From NCBI GenBank assembly GCA_022821105.1, contig JAJEEH010000266.1:1-36365 (forward strand): DNA of 36,365 nt. The letters run 5' to 3'. Below the pieces are notes generated by a model, which was given only the letters and a program-made list of their open reading frames with translations, had not been told where the DNA came from and ran no database searches. Source of the stretch: Acidimicrobiia bacterium. GTDB lineage: Bacteria; Actinomycetota; Acidimicrobiia; Acidimicrobiales; Bin134. The position numbers were made by a program, and so were the translations under genes. Positions 7,610-15,987 of the stretch are shown piece after piece (the stretch's first letter is position 1; every line of letters begins with the position of its first letter).

Positions 7610-8488
7610 TCATGGGCTGAGAATGGCCGCCACTGCCGGATACCCAATGAGTCCCAAGAAGCCAGTGAACAGGAGGACCACTGGAAGGGACATGTGCTCG
7701 GTAGCCTGTTGGGCTTCTGCTTCTGCCTCGTTCAACGCCCGCTCTCGCAATCCCCGGGCCTTGACGCGCAAGGACGACCGCACTCTTGACCCAGAAGTTC
7801 CGGCCAGCCTCAGCCACGCCGCCAGCTCCTCTAGTTCCGGTGAGCCGAGGTCTCGACCGAGTTTCTCTAGAGCTGTCCATGGAGGTTCGTTTGCCAGCTG
7901 AGCTTGCCGCAAGGTCCTTTGGATCTCGGCAAATCCCCAGGCAGAACCCAGGTCTGCCGCATCAGCCAGTGCCCGTTCCATGCCCGAGCCTCCCGACAGG
8001 TGGAGTCCCACCAAGTCCAGATAGGTGCTGACGTGGTTCCTCAGTTCTCGGCGTCGCTTACGGGCCTTTTCTCGCAATGACAGATCTGGAACGAAGAACA
8101 TGAGGCCTCCCGCCAGGATCGACGCTAGGACCACGACGGTCGGGGAGACCCACGCTCGGGTCAACCAGGTGATAACCCAAACTCCCACGGGCAATCCCAC
8201 CCCTAGTACCAGCATCCCGAGCTTTGCCAACGCCAGTGCTTCGGGGGTCTGCCCGGCCACCCTGAGGTCCCGCTCAACCCGGCGTCCTCGAAGATTCAAT
8301 CGACCAAACGTCTGCTCGGCGGCACGGCCCAGTCGCTCTCGGCGAGTCTTGGACTGGCTGGTGTGGTCAATTGGCCTGCTCAGTTCGCTCAGCCTGTTCT
8401 GCAATGCCTCTCGAGGGGGAAACAGACCCCACAAGGCCACAGTGAGACCAAATCCGATCATCGTGCCCATGGTTAGACCAACGATCAT
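7610..8488 (-). CDS. tadC: Tad pilus inner-membrane platform protein TadC (T2SS F family)
   Basis: 292 aa. Membrane helices lie at the N-terminus (MIVGLTMGTMIGFGLTVALW), in the middle (about 90-135) and at the C-terminus (LPVVLLFTGFLGLIGYPAVA). They surround the cytoplasmic T2SS-F domain, visible as RRELRNHVSTYLDLVGLHLS, GGSGMERALADAADLGSAWG and the later LRLAGTSGSRVRSSLRVKAR segment. TadB and TadC form the platform on which the TadA ATPase drives Flp pilin assembly. The start overlaps the tadB stop by 4 bases. Length and helix pattern are normal for actinobacterial TadC. Confidence 0.88.
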   Translation of the reverse strand: MIVGLTMGTMIGFGLTVALWGLFPPREALQNRLSELSRPIDHTSQSKTRRERLGRAAEQTFGRLNLRGRRVERDLRVAGQTPEALALAKLGMLVLGVGLPVGVWVITWLTRAWVSPTVVVLASILAGGLMFFVPDLSLREKARKRRRELRNHVSTYLDLVGLHLSGGSGMERALADAADLGSAWGFAEIQRTLRQAQLANEPPWTALEKLGRDLGSPELEELAAWLRLAGTSGSRVRSSLRVKARGLRERALNEAEAEAQQATEHMSLPVVLLFTGFLGLIGYPAVAAILSP

Positions 8489-9372
8489 CGGGAATGCTCG
8501 GTGGCTGGGCTGGGGGCAAGAGGAGATCGGTTCATTTCCAGAATCCGGGGCGGACTGCTGAACCGGCTCATTCTCTCGAGGGCAATTCCCGATGCGATGA
8601 ACAGTCCGCCAATCATGGCCAGTGCTACCTGCCCGGACACGGTGTCGAAGGGCGCCAAGTAACTTCTGCTGAAGCCCACCATGGCAATGGAGAACACAGC
8701 CACCACACCGGCGATCAGGCGGGCGGAGGTGTACTGGCGAACTCGGGAGGCCTCGATCCGCAAACGCATTGACACTTCTTGACGGGTGTTCTCAGCGAGC
8801 TCGTCCAGTGACTCCTGCAAGGAACCCACTTGGTTGGTCGCCGCTAGCCCGAGCGACATCGCAACGGTGTCGGCAACCGTGTGGTCTACCTCGTCGGCAA
8901 ATTTCGCCAGCGCAGCAGAAAGAGGTTCCCGTTCAGCTCGGGCGGCCAGCTGCCTGACGGGAGCACGCAATATCGCAGGAGCGGAATCTGCGGTGGCCTT
9001 CAAGGTCTCGGTCAAACCCGATGCTGCGCTGATTGTGTCCCGCAACATCTCCACCCAGGTAGCCAGGGCGTTCAAGCGGTCCATCTCTCGATCGCGGTTC
9101 GACTTGGCCCTCAGCAATGTTGGGGACAGGAATGCAGCAATGCCCACTACGAAGCCGGCGACCAGCCATCCGGTTGAAACGATTGCTGCTACGGCCCCGG
9201 AAACGGCCATGGCCGTGCGAACTATTAGTCGCGTGAGTGTTCCTCGGAACCGGGTGCCTGGCCTCCGGCGGCGGGTTCCTGGTACCGGTGAGAAGCCGCG
9301 CAGCCCCATGATGGTGGTGAACACACCGGTGCCCAACGCCGCCCCCAACATCGCTCCGATCAGCGAGGACAC
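8485..9372 (-). CDS. tadB: Tad pilus inner-membrane platform protein TadB (T2SS F family)
   Basis: 295 aa from a GTG. Membrane helices: near the N-terminus (SLIGAMLGAALGTGVFTTIM), at about 50-80 (two close helices, ending FLSPTLLRAKSNRDREM), and a pair near the C-terminus (RLIAGVVAVFSIAMVGFSRS and VALAMIGGLFIASGIALERM). The central T2SS-F domain includes LATWVEMLRDTISAASGLTE and LGLAATNQVGSLQESLDELA followed by ENTRQEVSMRLRIEASRVRQ. It pairs with TadC as the pilus assembly platform. Its start lies 13 bases inside the tadA gene, so the two are coupled. Confidence 0.88.
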   Translation of the reverse strand: MSSLIGAMLGAALGTGVFTTIMGLRGFSPVPGTRRRRPGTRFRGTLTRLIVRTAMAVSGAVAAIVSTGWLVAGFVVGIAAFLSPTLLRAKSNRDREMDRLNALATWVEMLRDTISAASGLTETLKATADSAPAILRAPVRQLAARAEREPLSAALAKFADEVDHTVADTVAMSLGLAATNQVGSLQESLDELAENTRQEVSMRLRIEASRVRQYTSARLIAGVVAVFSIAMVGFSRSYLAPFDTVSGQVALAMIGGLFIASGIALERMSRFSSPPRILEMNRSPLAPSPATEHSR

Positions 9373-10664
9373 TCGAATTCCTCATGGGCCAGCTCGCGCT
9401 CCCAGGAAGAAGTGTCAAACCCCCCGCTGGCCAATCGCTGTTGGGTTGAGGCTTGCAGTTCGGCGCACGGCTGGGCCGTTGCTGATCCGGTGGCTGCAAA
9501 TATCTCCACGCTGGTCACCTGGCCTGACGTAGTGCCGGTGACCTCGCGCACTGACCTCACTCGACGCTGGCCATCGCGGGCTCTGCTCACATGGACTACG
9601 AAGTCGATGCTCTCCGCGACCATGCGGTTGGTGGCCTCTACCGGTATGTGCTCCGTGGATCGCAAGGCGTAGGTGGCGATCTTGCTGAAGGCTGCCTGGG
9701 AGGAGTTGGCGTGAATGGTGCACATCGATCCGTCGTTTCCTGTGGAAAGCGCCGAGAGCATGTCGACCACTTCGGCGCCTCGAACCTCGCCCACAATCAA
9801 CCGGTCGGGCGACATGGCCAACGCGTTGCGAACCAGCTGCTGCATTGTGATCTCGCCAGTTCCCTCGATGTTGGCCGTGCGGGTTTCCAATTCGATCACG
9901 TCGCAATGCCGATCAGGGTGCGAGGCCAGACCCAGCTCCAATCGGTCTTCAATTGTGATTAGCCGCTCGTAGGGATCACAGGCATTCAAGAGGGCGCGCA
10001 ACATCGTCGTCTTGCCCGCGTTGGTTCCACCGCACACGATGATGCTCATTCGGGCCCTTACGGCCGCGTCCAGGAAATCCCTCAGTGTCTCGTCGAAAGT
10101 GCCCATTTCGCAGAGGTCGCTCAATGTGACCTGATCATGGCGATGTCGACGAATCGATACCGCCGGACGCTCAGACACCGCCATGACAGCGTTCAGTCGG
10201 GACCCATCGGGTAGTCGCAAGTCCAGAAACGGGTTGGCAATGTCGAACCGCCGTTCGTTGCGGCCCAGCCGAGCGGCTGCCCGGCGGATGAGCTCGATCA
10301 GCTCATCATCCGAATCGGCGATGGCTTCAACGCGGCGCTTCTTGCCCCCGGCATGATGGATCCAAACCGTGTCACATCCGTTCACGCTCACGTTCTCGAC
10401 CGATTCGTCAGCCAACAATCGATCGATGGGCCCGAGTCCGAACAATGTGGCCAGAACTTCGTCGGCTATTCGAGACTCTTCAGGTTCGTCGAGAGGGGGC
10501 AAGAACGCCCTGGCTCGATCCGCCGCTATAACGTCGAGCGCCTCAAGTATGAATTGCCTGGCCAGGGCAGTTTGCTCCAGACGGTTGCCGAGTCGGTCTG
10601 TCTCCGCTTGCTCTAGCTCGTGGGTGACCATGGCGAGCACCCGGTCGGCAACGGGAGAAGTCAC
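9360..10664 (-). CDS. tadA: Tad pilus assembly ATPase TadA/CpaF
   Basis: 434 aa from a GTG at 10664 whose first base is the last base of the preceding gene's TAG, with GAGAGG just upstream. A longer frame beginning at 10742 lies inside the neighbour and is unlikely. It is a hexameric secretion ATPase of the CpaF/VirB11 class. An N-terminal helical domain (LFGLGPIDRLLADESVENVS, then VNGCDTVWI) is followed by the core with Walker A GGTNAGKT (about 212-219), the Asp-box ITIEDRLELGL, a Walker B region with DRLIVGEVRGAEVVDML and a His-box (GSMCTIHANSS). All key motifs are intact. It would power Flp pilus extension through TadB/TadC. Confidence 0.93.
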   Translation of the reverse strand: MTSPVADRVLAMVTHELEQAETDRLGNRLEQTALARQFILEALDVIAADRARAFLPPLDEPEESRIADEVLATLFGLGPIDRLLADESVENVSVNGCDTVWIHHAGGKKRRVEAIADSDDELIELIRRAAARLGRNERRFDIANPFLDLRLPDGSRLNAVMAVSERPAVSIRRHRHDQVTLSDLCEMGTFDETLRDFLDAAVRARMSIIVCGGTNAGKTTMLRALLNACDPYERLITIEDRLELGLASHPDRHCDVIELETRTANIEGTGEITMQQLVRNALAMSPDRLIVGEVRGAEVVDMLSALSTGNDGSMCTIHANSSQAAFSKIATYALRSTEHIPVEATNRMVAESIDFVVHVSRARDGQRRVRSVREVTGTTSGQVTSVEIFAATGSATAQPCAELQASTQQRLASGGFDTSSWERELAHEEFECPR

Positions 10665-11410
10665 TATGCCGCCTCTCGACCACCCGCCGCAGCTTGCAGG
10701 CGGAAGTGGATTCGATGGACGAGCTCGGTGAGTGTTCGCCACAGCAGCAGTCGGCGATGACGCTGGTTGACAGGAAATCCGCCGACGAGCGCTTGGGTCA
10801 CTCTCGGCTCGTGGGCCATAACGCCCAAGAGATCGAGCTGAGATGCCTTTGCCATCTCCGTAGGTGGGTAGGGCCGGTCACCAACGCAAACCAGGGCGGT
10901 TGGGATGTCTTCAGAGAGAACCCTTCGTGCTTGATGGACCAGGGGGACGAGTTGGTCGAACCGGGGATGAGCAACGAGAACGAGCAGGTCGCAGTGCTTG
11001 ATTAGCTCGGCAGCAGGGGAGTCAAGCCGCACCCGACCGACGTCAACCACGGCGTCGATTTCGTCAAGTTGGCCGAAGCCGTCTGCCAGTCGCTTAGCCA
11101 GATGGGAGAGGATCCGGGTGGTTGTCTCACCGCAACCGGGTGCAACTAGAGCAGGCAGGTGCCCGGCCAGCGGCTGGCAACTCGCTTGGAGCCGGCTGAT
11201 CGTCATTTCATGTCGGGTTGTCCCCGAAAGTTCCACCAATGAGGGTGAAGATGCCAATCCGAAACGAGCGGCCAATACACCGCCATCACCATCTGCTTCC
11301 ACCACCACGGCCCGTCGACCGGTGGTCGGTTCCCATGACTGTCCGAGTCCAACCGACAAGCTGGTCACACCAGGGCTTGCCTTTGCACTGCCCACGGCAA
11401 TGATGCTCAT
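10664..11410 (-). CDS. CpaE/TadZ-like ParA-family protein of the pilus locus
   Basis: 248 aa. The N-terminus IIAVGSAKASPGVTSLSVGL has the deviant P-loop (AKASPGVTS) typical of actinobacterial CpaE-like proteins in place of the canonical KGGxGKT. RAVVVEADGDGGVLAARFGL follows, as in MinD/ParA proteins (the conserved Asp after a beta strand). Later hydrophobic strands (AVVDVGRV, LLVLVAHPRFDQL, ALVCVGDRPY) complete the fold. TadZ/CpaE proteins localise the pilus machine at the membrane. Lack of the standard lysine pair makes ATPase activity uncertain. It lies between cpaB-like and tadA genes, overlapping both (4 bases and 1 base). Confidence 0.78.
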   Translation of the reverse strand: MSIIAVGSAKASPGVTSLSVGLGQSWEPTTGRRAVVVEADGDGGVLAARFGLASSPSLVELSGTTRHEMTISRLQASCQPLAGHLPALVAPGCGETTTRILSHLAKRLADGFGQLDEIDAVVDVGRVRLDSPAAELIKHCDLLVLVAHPRFDQLVPLVHQARRVLSEDIPTALVCVGDRPYPPTEMAKASQLDLLGVMAHEPRVTQALVGGFPVNQRHRRLLLWRTLTELVHRIHFRLQAAAGGREAA

Positions 11411-12117
11411 GGAACCGCTCCGGCAACTGCTTGCTGTCGAATCGGAGGACCGTCTCGCGTCGGGGGTTCCTCGGGCAGGAGTATCAGCCGCAGTTCGCGG
11501 TTGGCAGCTGCGTTGCTGATGTGAACCGCGTCGTCAACGGGGACCAAGAGCGACACGAACAAGGCGTCTTGGCCTGAGTCCATCACTTCGCTTGCTTCGG
11601 CCACTGTGGCCCGGACGGTCTCGACGGCGACACCAGACAAGCTGGTCATGTTCGCTTGGCTGTGTCCGGTCGGCACGTATTGGTCGCGGCTTTCGCTGAC
11701 GGTTACCACTCCGACCGGTTGTCCAGGGCCGAGTTGGGCGATGGGGTATTCGCCGGGATGCAGAACTGCGCCCACTATTGCCATGTCCCCATCGATTGGC
11801 GAACTCGACAACAAGAGTCCCGGATGAAGGATCATCCCTTCGGGGATTCCGGCCCGAACAGTGCGTCCCACCACGGAATCCAGTTCGGCCATGGGAACGA
11901 AGCCCGCTCCTTGCCCGCTGGCCAATTCGACCGCTCGCAGATCGTCGATCTCAACCGTCGACCCAGTGGGGATGTCTCGACTGGCCACCGCTACCGCGGT
12001 TCGGTTGCTAAGCGACGATGCCCATAGGGCGAAGATTATCGCTGCGGTGAGGGTGACGGTCAGCCCGAGTACCACCCAAGGGAGCTGACGCCGACGATCC
12101 TCGCTTGCCATCCGCAT
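11407..12117 (-). CDS. CpaB/RcpC-like SAF-domain pilus protein
   Basis: 236 aa, first gene of the pilus operon. A basic N-terminus leads to one membrane helix (about 14-34, WVVLGLTVTLTAAIIFALWA), then a SAF domain (about 42-105: VASRDIPTGSTVEIDDLRAV, GFVPMAELDSVVGRTVRAGI, PEGMILHPGLL). A second beta-rich part (GEYPIAQLGPGQPVGVVTV) follows. In Gram-negative bacteria CpaB/RcpC works with the secretin; here, without a secretin, it probably acts at the outer face of the membrane or wall. The start (ATG with a second ATG two codons later) has no Shine-Dalgarno sequence. The operon promoter should lie in 12118-12217, but I could not identify it with confidence. Confidence 0.78.
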   Translation of the reverse strand: MRMASEDRRRQLPWVVLGLTVTLTAAIIFALWASSLSNRTAVAVASRDIPTGSTVEIDDLRAVELASGQGAGFVPMAELDSVVGRTVRAGIPEGMILHPGLLLSSSPIDGDMAIVGAVLHPGEYPIAQLGPGQPVGVVTVSESRDQYVPTGHSQANMTSLSGVAVETVRATVAEASEVMDSGQDALFVSLLVPVDDAVHISNAAANRELRLILLPEEPPTRDGPPIRQQAVAGAVP

Positions 12118-12217
12118 GGGTTGTTACCGAGAGGTCGGGAGGGGAGCCGTGAAGTCGCTCCGAAGGCCTCAATCTGCCACACCCCGCTCAATAAAGCAAG
12201 GTGTATTTCATTTCGTT

Positions 12218-12784
12218 CTATGTATTGCTGTTCGGCTGGTATTGGCAGATGTGGGGGAGTTGGCGGTAGCGCTCGCCGACGTCGAGGCCGTAGCCCACCA
12301 CGAAGTCGGGAGGGATCTCGAAACCCACGTAGCGCAGGTCGAGGTCTTCGTACTGGCGACCCTTGCGCACGAGTAGGGCGCACACTTCCAGGCTGGCGGG
12401 GTTGCGAGCTTGGAGATTCTTGCGGAGGTAGTTGAGGGTCAGGCCGCTGTCGATGATGTCTTCCACCAAGATCACGTCGCGCCCGGCCAGGTCGAGATCC
12501 AGGTCTTTGACAATCCGCACCACGCCGCTGGTGCGGGTGGAGCTGCCGTAGGAGGAAACCGCCATGAAGTCGAACTCCACCGGGAGGTCGATGGCCCGGG
12601 CCAGATCGGCCATGAACATGAAGGCGCCCTTGAGCACTCCCACCAACAGGGGAGCACGGCCCTGGTAGTCGTCGGTGATGCGGGTGCCGAGGTCGGCGAT
12701 GCAGTTTGTCAGCTCCTCATTCGAGATCAGGATCGGGCCGGGGTCGCCGTTGCCGGTGGTCGCCTCGGTGGACACGAGGGTCAA
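12218..12784 (-). CDS. hpt: Hypoxanthine phosphoribosyltransferase
   Basis: 188 aa. Cytosolic purine salvage enzyme that makes IMP or GMP from hypoxanthine or guanine plus PRPP. The PRPP loop is seen as VILVEDIIDSGLTL (about 104-117). The flexible-loop region SSYGSSTRTSG lies at about 77-87, the first PPi loop VGVLKGAF at about 48-55, and the base-binding segment is LRYVGFEIPPDFVVGYGLDV. Length is normal. The start is uncertain: TTG at 12784 is the longest option, and GTG at 12775 gives nearly the same protein. It begins 11 bases after the tilS stop. The order tilS-hpt is conserved in actinobacteria, usually with ftsH next; here the Tad operon follows instead. Confidence 0.93.
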   Translation of the reverse strand: MTLVSTEATTGNGDPGPILISNEELTNCIADLGTRITDDYQGRAPLLVGVLKGAFMFMADLARAIDLPVEFDFMAVSSYGSSTRTSGVVRIVKDLDLDLAGRDVILVEDIIDSGLTLNYLRKNLQARNPASLEVCALLVRKGRQYEDLDLRYVGFEIPPDFVVGYGLDVGERYRQLPHICQYQPNSNT

Positions 12785-12795
12785 CCTAGTGGTGC

Positions 12796-13656
12796 TTATC
12801 TTTGGAGGCCGAGCCGTTGGGAAGATCGGGTAACCCGCCAGCCTCCGCCAATTTCGGTGGATCGAGCTTCATTTCGTGCCACAGCCAAAACCCGCTCGAT
12901 TGCCGCGGCGTCGGGCGGGTGGTCGGCGTTTGTCTCGCGCTGGATCCATCGACGCAGCGCCATCTGGGCCAGCGGCTCGGGAGCCTCGGCCACCGCTTTG
13001 GCGTCGGTGGGGTCGATGGCGGCGGCCAGCTCGTCGAGCAGGTCGCGAACACCGCCGGTCAGGGCAGCGCCCCGGGCGATGATCGGCACCACGTCGCGAT
13101 CGGCGATGTCGCAGAGCAAAGGCAGCAGCTCGTGGCGGATCCGGTTGCGGCGGTGGGCGGGGTCGAGGTTCGACGGGTCTTGCACCGGCTCCAAGCCCTG
13201 GGCCTGGCACAGGGCCTGGGTTTCGCTCCGGCGTAAGCCCAGCAGCGGGCGGCGGGCCGGGTCGATGCCGGCCAGTCCGTCGAGCCCTGCTCCCCGGATG
13301 AGGTTCAACAGCACGGTCTCGGCCTGGTCGTCGGCGGTGTGGCCGGTGAGCACGCCGGCGGGCAGCACGCCGTAGCGGGCTTGGCGGGCCCGGGCCTCCA
13401 GATTGGGTCCGGGTTCGCAGTGGGCGGAGCGGGCCTCGAAGGCCGCCCCCCAGCGGGTGGCGGCCTCAGCCACCACGTCGGCTTCTTCCGCCGAGCCCGG
13501 CCGCAGCCCGTGGTCCACATGCCAGGCGGTCACCTTGCAGCCCGCTTCTGAGGCCAGCACCAAAAGCGCCAGCGAGTCGGGCCCGCCCGACACCGCGCAG
13601 TCCACTGCGGTACCTGCCGACGGGAAGGTGCAGCGGGCCAGCAGCTCGGAGATCAT
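12796..13656 (-). CDS. tilS: tRNA(Ile)-lysidine synthase
   Basis: 286 aa from the ATG at 13656, chosen because family members begin shortly before the RCxFP motif. An upstream GTG at 13713 would add a Pro-rich leader and overlap the previous gene. The PP-loop ATPase motif SGGPDS is at residues 23-28, followed by AWHVDHGLRPGSAEEADVVA and the HTADDQAETVLLNLIRGAGL signature, both diagnostic of TilS. The enzyme converts C34 of the AUA-reading tRNA-Ile to lysidine, an essential step. It is short, lacking the long C-terminal domain of the E. coli type, as in other actinobacteria. It is followed closely by hpt. Confidence 0.93.
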   Translation of the reverse strand: MISELLARCTFPSAGTAVDCAVSGGPDSLALLVLASEAGCKVTAWHVDHGLRPGSAEEADVVAEAATRWGAAFEARSAHCEPGPNLEARARQARYGVLPAGVLTGHTADDQAETVLLNLIRGAGLDGLAGIDPARRPLLGLRRSETQALCQAQGLEPVQDPSNLDPAHRRNRIRHELLPLLCDIADRDVVPIIARGAALTGGVRDLLDELAAAIDPTDAKAVAEAPEPLAQMALRRWIQRETNADHPPDAAAIERVLAVARNEARSTEIGGGWRVTRSSQRLGLQR

Positions 13657-13687
13657 CGAGCTGGCTGCGCTGGGAGGGCCGACGCGC

Positions 13688-14770
13688 TCAGCTGGCGAGG
13701 GCGGGGGTGCCACCTAGGCGGTCGATCCATTGCTGGGGATTGCGGATCTCGGTCATGGTGGGCAGCCGCTCTGACGACTCCCACACCCGGTTCAAGAGCT
13801 CGGGGCCGCCCCGGGCCTCCACCGTCTCGATGAACGCCTCGCCGGCGGCGTACTGGTTCAGCTTGGCCTCGATGCCGATGATGCGCTGCACCATCTTGGA
13901 CACTCCCTTGGCCGAGTTGCGCCGGTGGCGAAGCACCCGGGCGAACCGGCTGGCGTCGGGGATGTGGCCGGCGCCGGCCCGGTCCATGGTGATGTCGCCG
14001 TGGCCCTCCAGCAGGCTCATCATGCCGCCGATGCGATCCAGCACCGCCTTCTGCTCAGGGGTGGCCAATAGGGCGGGGAGGCCTCCGTCGGCCAGCGGGT
14101 CCTCCCCCCGGCACCGGGCCTCCAGCACCTGCTTGGCCACCTGCTTGAAGTGCTCCAGGTCGGGCTCGGCCGCATCGAGGGCGTCTTGCACCAGGCCCAG
14201 GAAGTAGGGCCGGAGCCACTCGATGCCGGTGAACTGGGCCCGGTGGGTGGTCTCGTGCAATGCCAGCCAAAGGCGGAACTGGCGGGGGTCGAAACCGTGT
14301 TTGTGCTCGAGGGCCATCACGTTGGGCCCCACGTAATAGACCATGTCCTGGTCTTCGGGCCGTTCGTCCTCGATGATGAGCAGGTCGTACTGGCCCAGCA
14401 CCCGGGTGGACATCCACCCCAGTACCGCCCCCATCTCGGTGCCGCTCACCCGCTGGGCAACGGGGGCCAGCCACGAGTACGACACCCGCTCGGCCATCTT
14501 GTCGGTCACCGGGCGCAGCAGTCGCTGGAAGGAGGCCACGTTGGCGGCCACCCACCCTGCTCTGGTGGTCACTTGGGCCCGGGCCGCCCCACTCATCGAC
14601 TTCAGTCCCGTCTCGGCGGCCACCAGCTCCTCGGCCTGGGCGGTCAGCTCGGTCAGCTCGGGGGAGAGGCTGCGGTAGTGGTAGGAGTCGATGAACGGCT
14701 CGTGGCCGCCCACCTTCTTGGCTACCCGCTCAGCCAGCCGCCAGTCGACTGGATCGGCTGCTGCAACCAC
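13688..14770 (-). CDS. Zinc-dependent metalloprotease-like protein (DUF2342 family)
   Basis: 360 aa from a GTG at 14770, six bases after the 58-aa gene's stop. The HExxH zinc motif appears as HETTH at residues 172-176, in the context FRLWLALHETTHRAQFTGIE. The preceding YYVGPNVMALE and the later GMMSLLEGHGDITMDRAG (with a conserved EGH that may supply a further metal ligand) match the actinobacterial DUF2342 family, sometimes labelled an F420-biosynthesis-associated protein. The substrate is unknown. No signal peptide is seen, so it is probably cytosolic. It stands directly upstream of tilS-hpt, a conserved actinobacterial neighbourhood. Confidence 0.88.
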   Translation of the reverse strand: MVAAADPVDWRLAERVAKKVGGHEPFIDSYHYRSLSPELTELTAQAEELVAAETGLKSMSGAARAQVTTRAGWVAANVASFQRLLRPVTDKMAERVSYSWLAPVAQRVSGTEMGAVLGWMSTRVLGQYDLLIIEDERPEDQDMVYYVGPNVMALEHKHGFDPRQFRLWLALHETTHRAQFTGIEWLRPYFLGLVQDALDAAEPDLEHFKQVAKQVLEARCRGEDPLADGGLPALLATPEQKAVLDRIGGMMSLLEGHGDITMDRAGAGHIPDASRFARVLRHRRNSAKGVSKMVQRIIGIEAKLNQYAAGEAFIETVEARGGPELLNRVWESSERLPTMTEIRNPQQWIDRLGGTPALAS

Positions 14771-14776
14771 CGGGGA

Positions 14777-14953
14777 TTACTCGGTGTCGTCGGCGCTCTG
14801 AGATCTGATTTCCCGCTGGTGCCGACTGTTGTAGCGGGGGGCCACCACCTTGGTGAAGTAGCCGACGATGGTGGCGATCACCAAGGGAACGGTCCCGATG
14901 ACCAGGAGCAGGGCGATCCACCAGTGCCACACAACGGCGGCGATCAAATCCAT
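14777..14953 (-). CDS. Small single-pass membrane protein, 58 aa, function unknown
   Basis: I translated this by hand: MDLIAAVVWHWWIALLLVIG begins the protein. The hydrophobic helix runs to about residue 32 and is followed by a conserved-looking FTKVVAPRY segment and a charged tail (RHQREIRSQSADDTE). Start at ATG 14953, stop TAA at 14777, only six bases before the GTG of the metalloprotease gene, so they are probably cotranscribed. An overlapping 66-aa reading frame in another register is rich in Arg, His, Gly and Ser and looks like a shadow. I do not recognise a family. The tryptophan-rich start and the clean hydrophobic helix make it a credible gene rather than noise. Confidence 0.6.
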   Translation of the reverse strand: MDLIAAVVWHWWIALLLVIGTVPLVIATIVGYFTKVVAPRYNSRHQREIRSQSADDTE

Positions 14954-15023
14954 GGGTTCACCCTACGCCACTGGTTCCCAGTAGCTCCACGCCAAGACGG
15001 GAGCGGTCGCGTGATCCAGTCAT

Positions 15024-15308
15024 TCAGAAATCCTGGATGTCCAGATCGTCGAGCACAACCCGCTGGAGGGTCTCGCTGATCCGTACTTGCAGGGAGGCGG
15101 GGGCCGACTCCCGACAGGCCTGGCTCATGGCCAGCTTGAAGCGCACCTCCACGTCGAGGATCTGAATGCAGGGCAGGCAATTGGCCAGCTCAATCCGTAC
15201 TCGGCTCACGTCCTCCACGGTGGGCTGGCCATCCAGGGCCTGGGCAATGAGCTGGCGCGAGAGGTCGCACTGATTGGGAACCCCCAAGCAAGGCTCATCC
15301 CTCGTCAT
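15024..15308 (-). CDS. RsrA-like mycothiol-system anti-sigma factor with altered zinc motif
   Basis: 94 aa, starting seven bases after GGAGG. It follows the SigR-like gene by 17 bases, the arrangement of sigR-rsrA. Cysteines sit at the N-terminus (EPCLGVPNQCDLS), in the core (ANCLPC) and later (SQACRES). In RsrA a HxxxCxxC zinc site senses thiol oxidation and releases SigR; here the core reads ELANCLPC, so Glu occupies the place of the expected His. Zinc binding may therefore use another ligand, or redox sensing may be changed. Length and position support the family call; redox function is less certain because of the missing His. Confidence 0.75.
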   Translation of the reverse strand: MTRDEPCLGVPNQCDLSRQLIAQALDGQPTVEDVSRVRIELANCLPCIQILDVEVRFKLAMSQACRESAPASLQVRISETLQRVVLDDLDIQDF

Positions 15309-15325
15309 CGCAGTGCCTCCGAAAA

Positions 15326-15925
15326 TCAGATGCCAGCCGGGGCCGGCGCTCGGTCGGGGTCGGGTGGATCAACCCAGCCCCTTGTCTGTCCGAACTCTAA
15401 CAACCGCTTTTGCAGCGTTTTTCTTCCCCGATGCAGGCGGCTCATGACCGTGCCCATGGGCACGTCGAGGATTTCGGCGATCTCCTTGTAGGCGAAGCCC
15501 TCCACATCGGCCAACAGCACAGCGATCCGGTACTCCTCGGGCAGCGACTCCAGGGCGTCGATGATCTCCGACTCGGTGATCGTCTCCATGAGCACGTCCT
15601 CGGCGCTGGCGCCCAGCGCAGCTTTGGTGTCGCCCCCCAGCCGCTGGTGCAGATAGAGGTCTTCGACTCCGGCCAGATCAACCGACTGCGGTTTCCGCTG
15701 CTTGCTCCGGTAGGAGTTGATGAAGGCGTTGGTGAGGATGCGGAACAGCCAGGCCCGCAGGTTGGTGCCCTCCTGGAAGTTGCCGAACCCCCGGTAGGCC
15801 CGCAGGTAGGTCTCTTGCACCAGGTCTTCGGCGTCGGCTGTGTTGCGAGTCATTCGCCGGGCCGCCGAGTAGAGCTGGTCCATGTACTCCATGGCCTGTT
15901 CGGCGAATTTGGCTTGGTCAGCCAT
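15326..15925 (-). CDS. SigR/SigH-type ECF sigma factor (thiol-oxidative stress)
   Basis: 199 aa. Region 2: [40 protein letters not shown] and [20 protein letters not shown]. Region 4: [20 protein letters not shown] then [20 protein letters not shown]. These segments are very close to the Streptomyces SigR / mycobacterial SigH group, which control mycothiol synthesis, thioredoxins and proteostasis under disulfide stress. The rsrA-like gene follows directly. The upstream 73 bases hold a candidate short ribosome site (GGGA) but no convincing SigR-type autoregulatory promoter (GGAAT-N18-GTT) that I could find. Confidence 0.9.
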   Translation of the reverse strand: MADQAKFAEQAMEYMDQLYSAARRMTRNTADAEDLVQETYLRAYRGFGNFQEGTNLRAWLFRILTNAFINSYRSKQRKPQSVDLAGVEDLYLHQRLGGDTKAALGASAEDVLMETITESEIIDALESLPEEYRIAVLLADVEGFAYKEIAEILDVPMGTVMSRLHRGRKTLQKRLLEFGQTRGWVDPPDPDRAPAPAGI

Positions 15926-15987
15926 CTTGATCCCAGCTTACTGCTGCTATCGGCAGATGTGATCGCGACTGAGATGAACAAATGGTG

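Noticed and set aside
12118..12217. Possible RNA gene or promoter in the gap between hpt and the Tad operon
   Set aside because: The AT-richer 100 bases probably hold the operon promoter, but I could not find a consistent -35/-10 pair or a tRNA-like fold, so no feature is called.
14730..14930. A 66-codon minus-strand frame over the small membrane gene
   Set aside because: It is Arg/His/Gly/Ser-rich and out of register with the better 58-aa hydrophobic product at 14777-14953.
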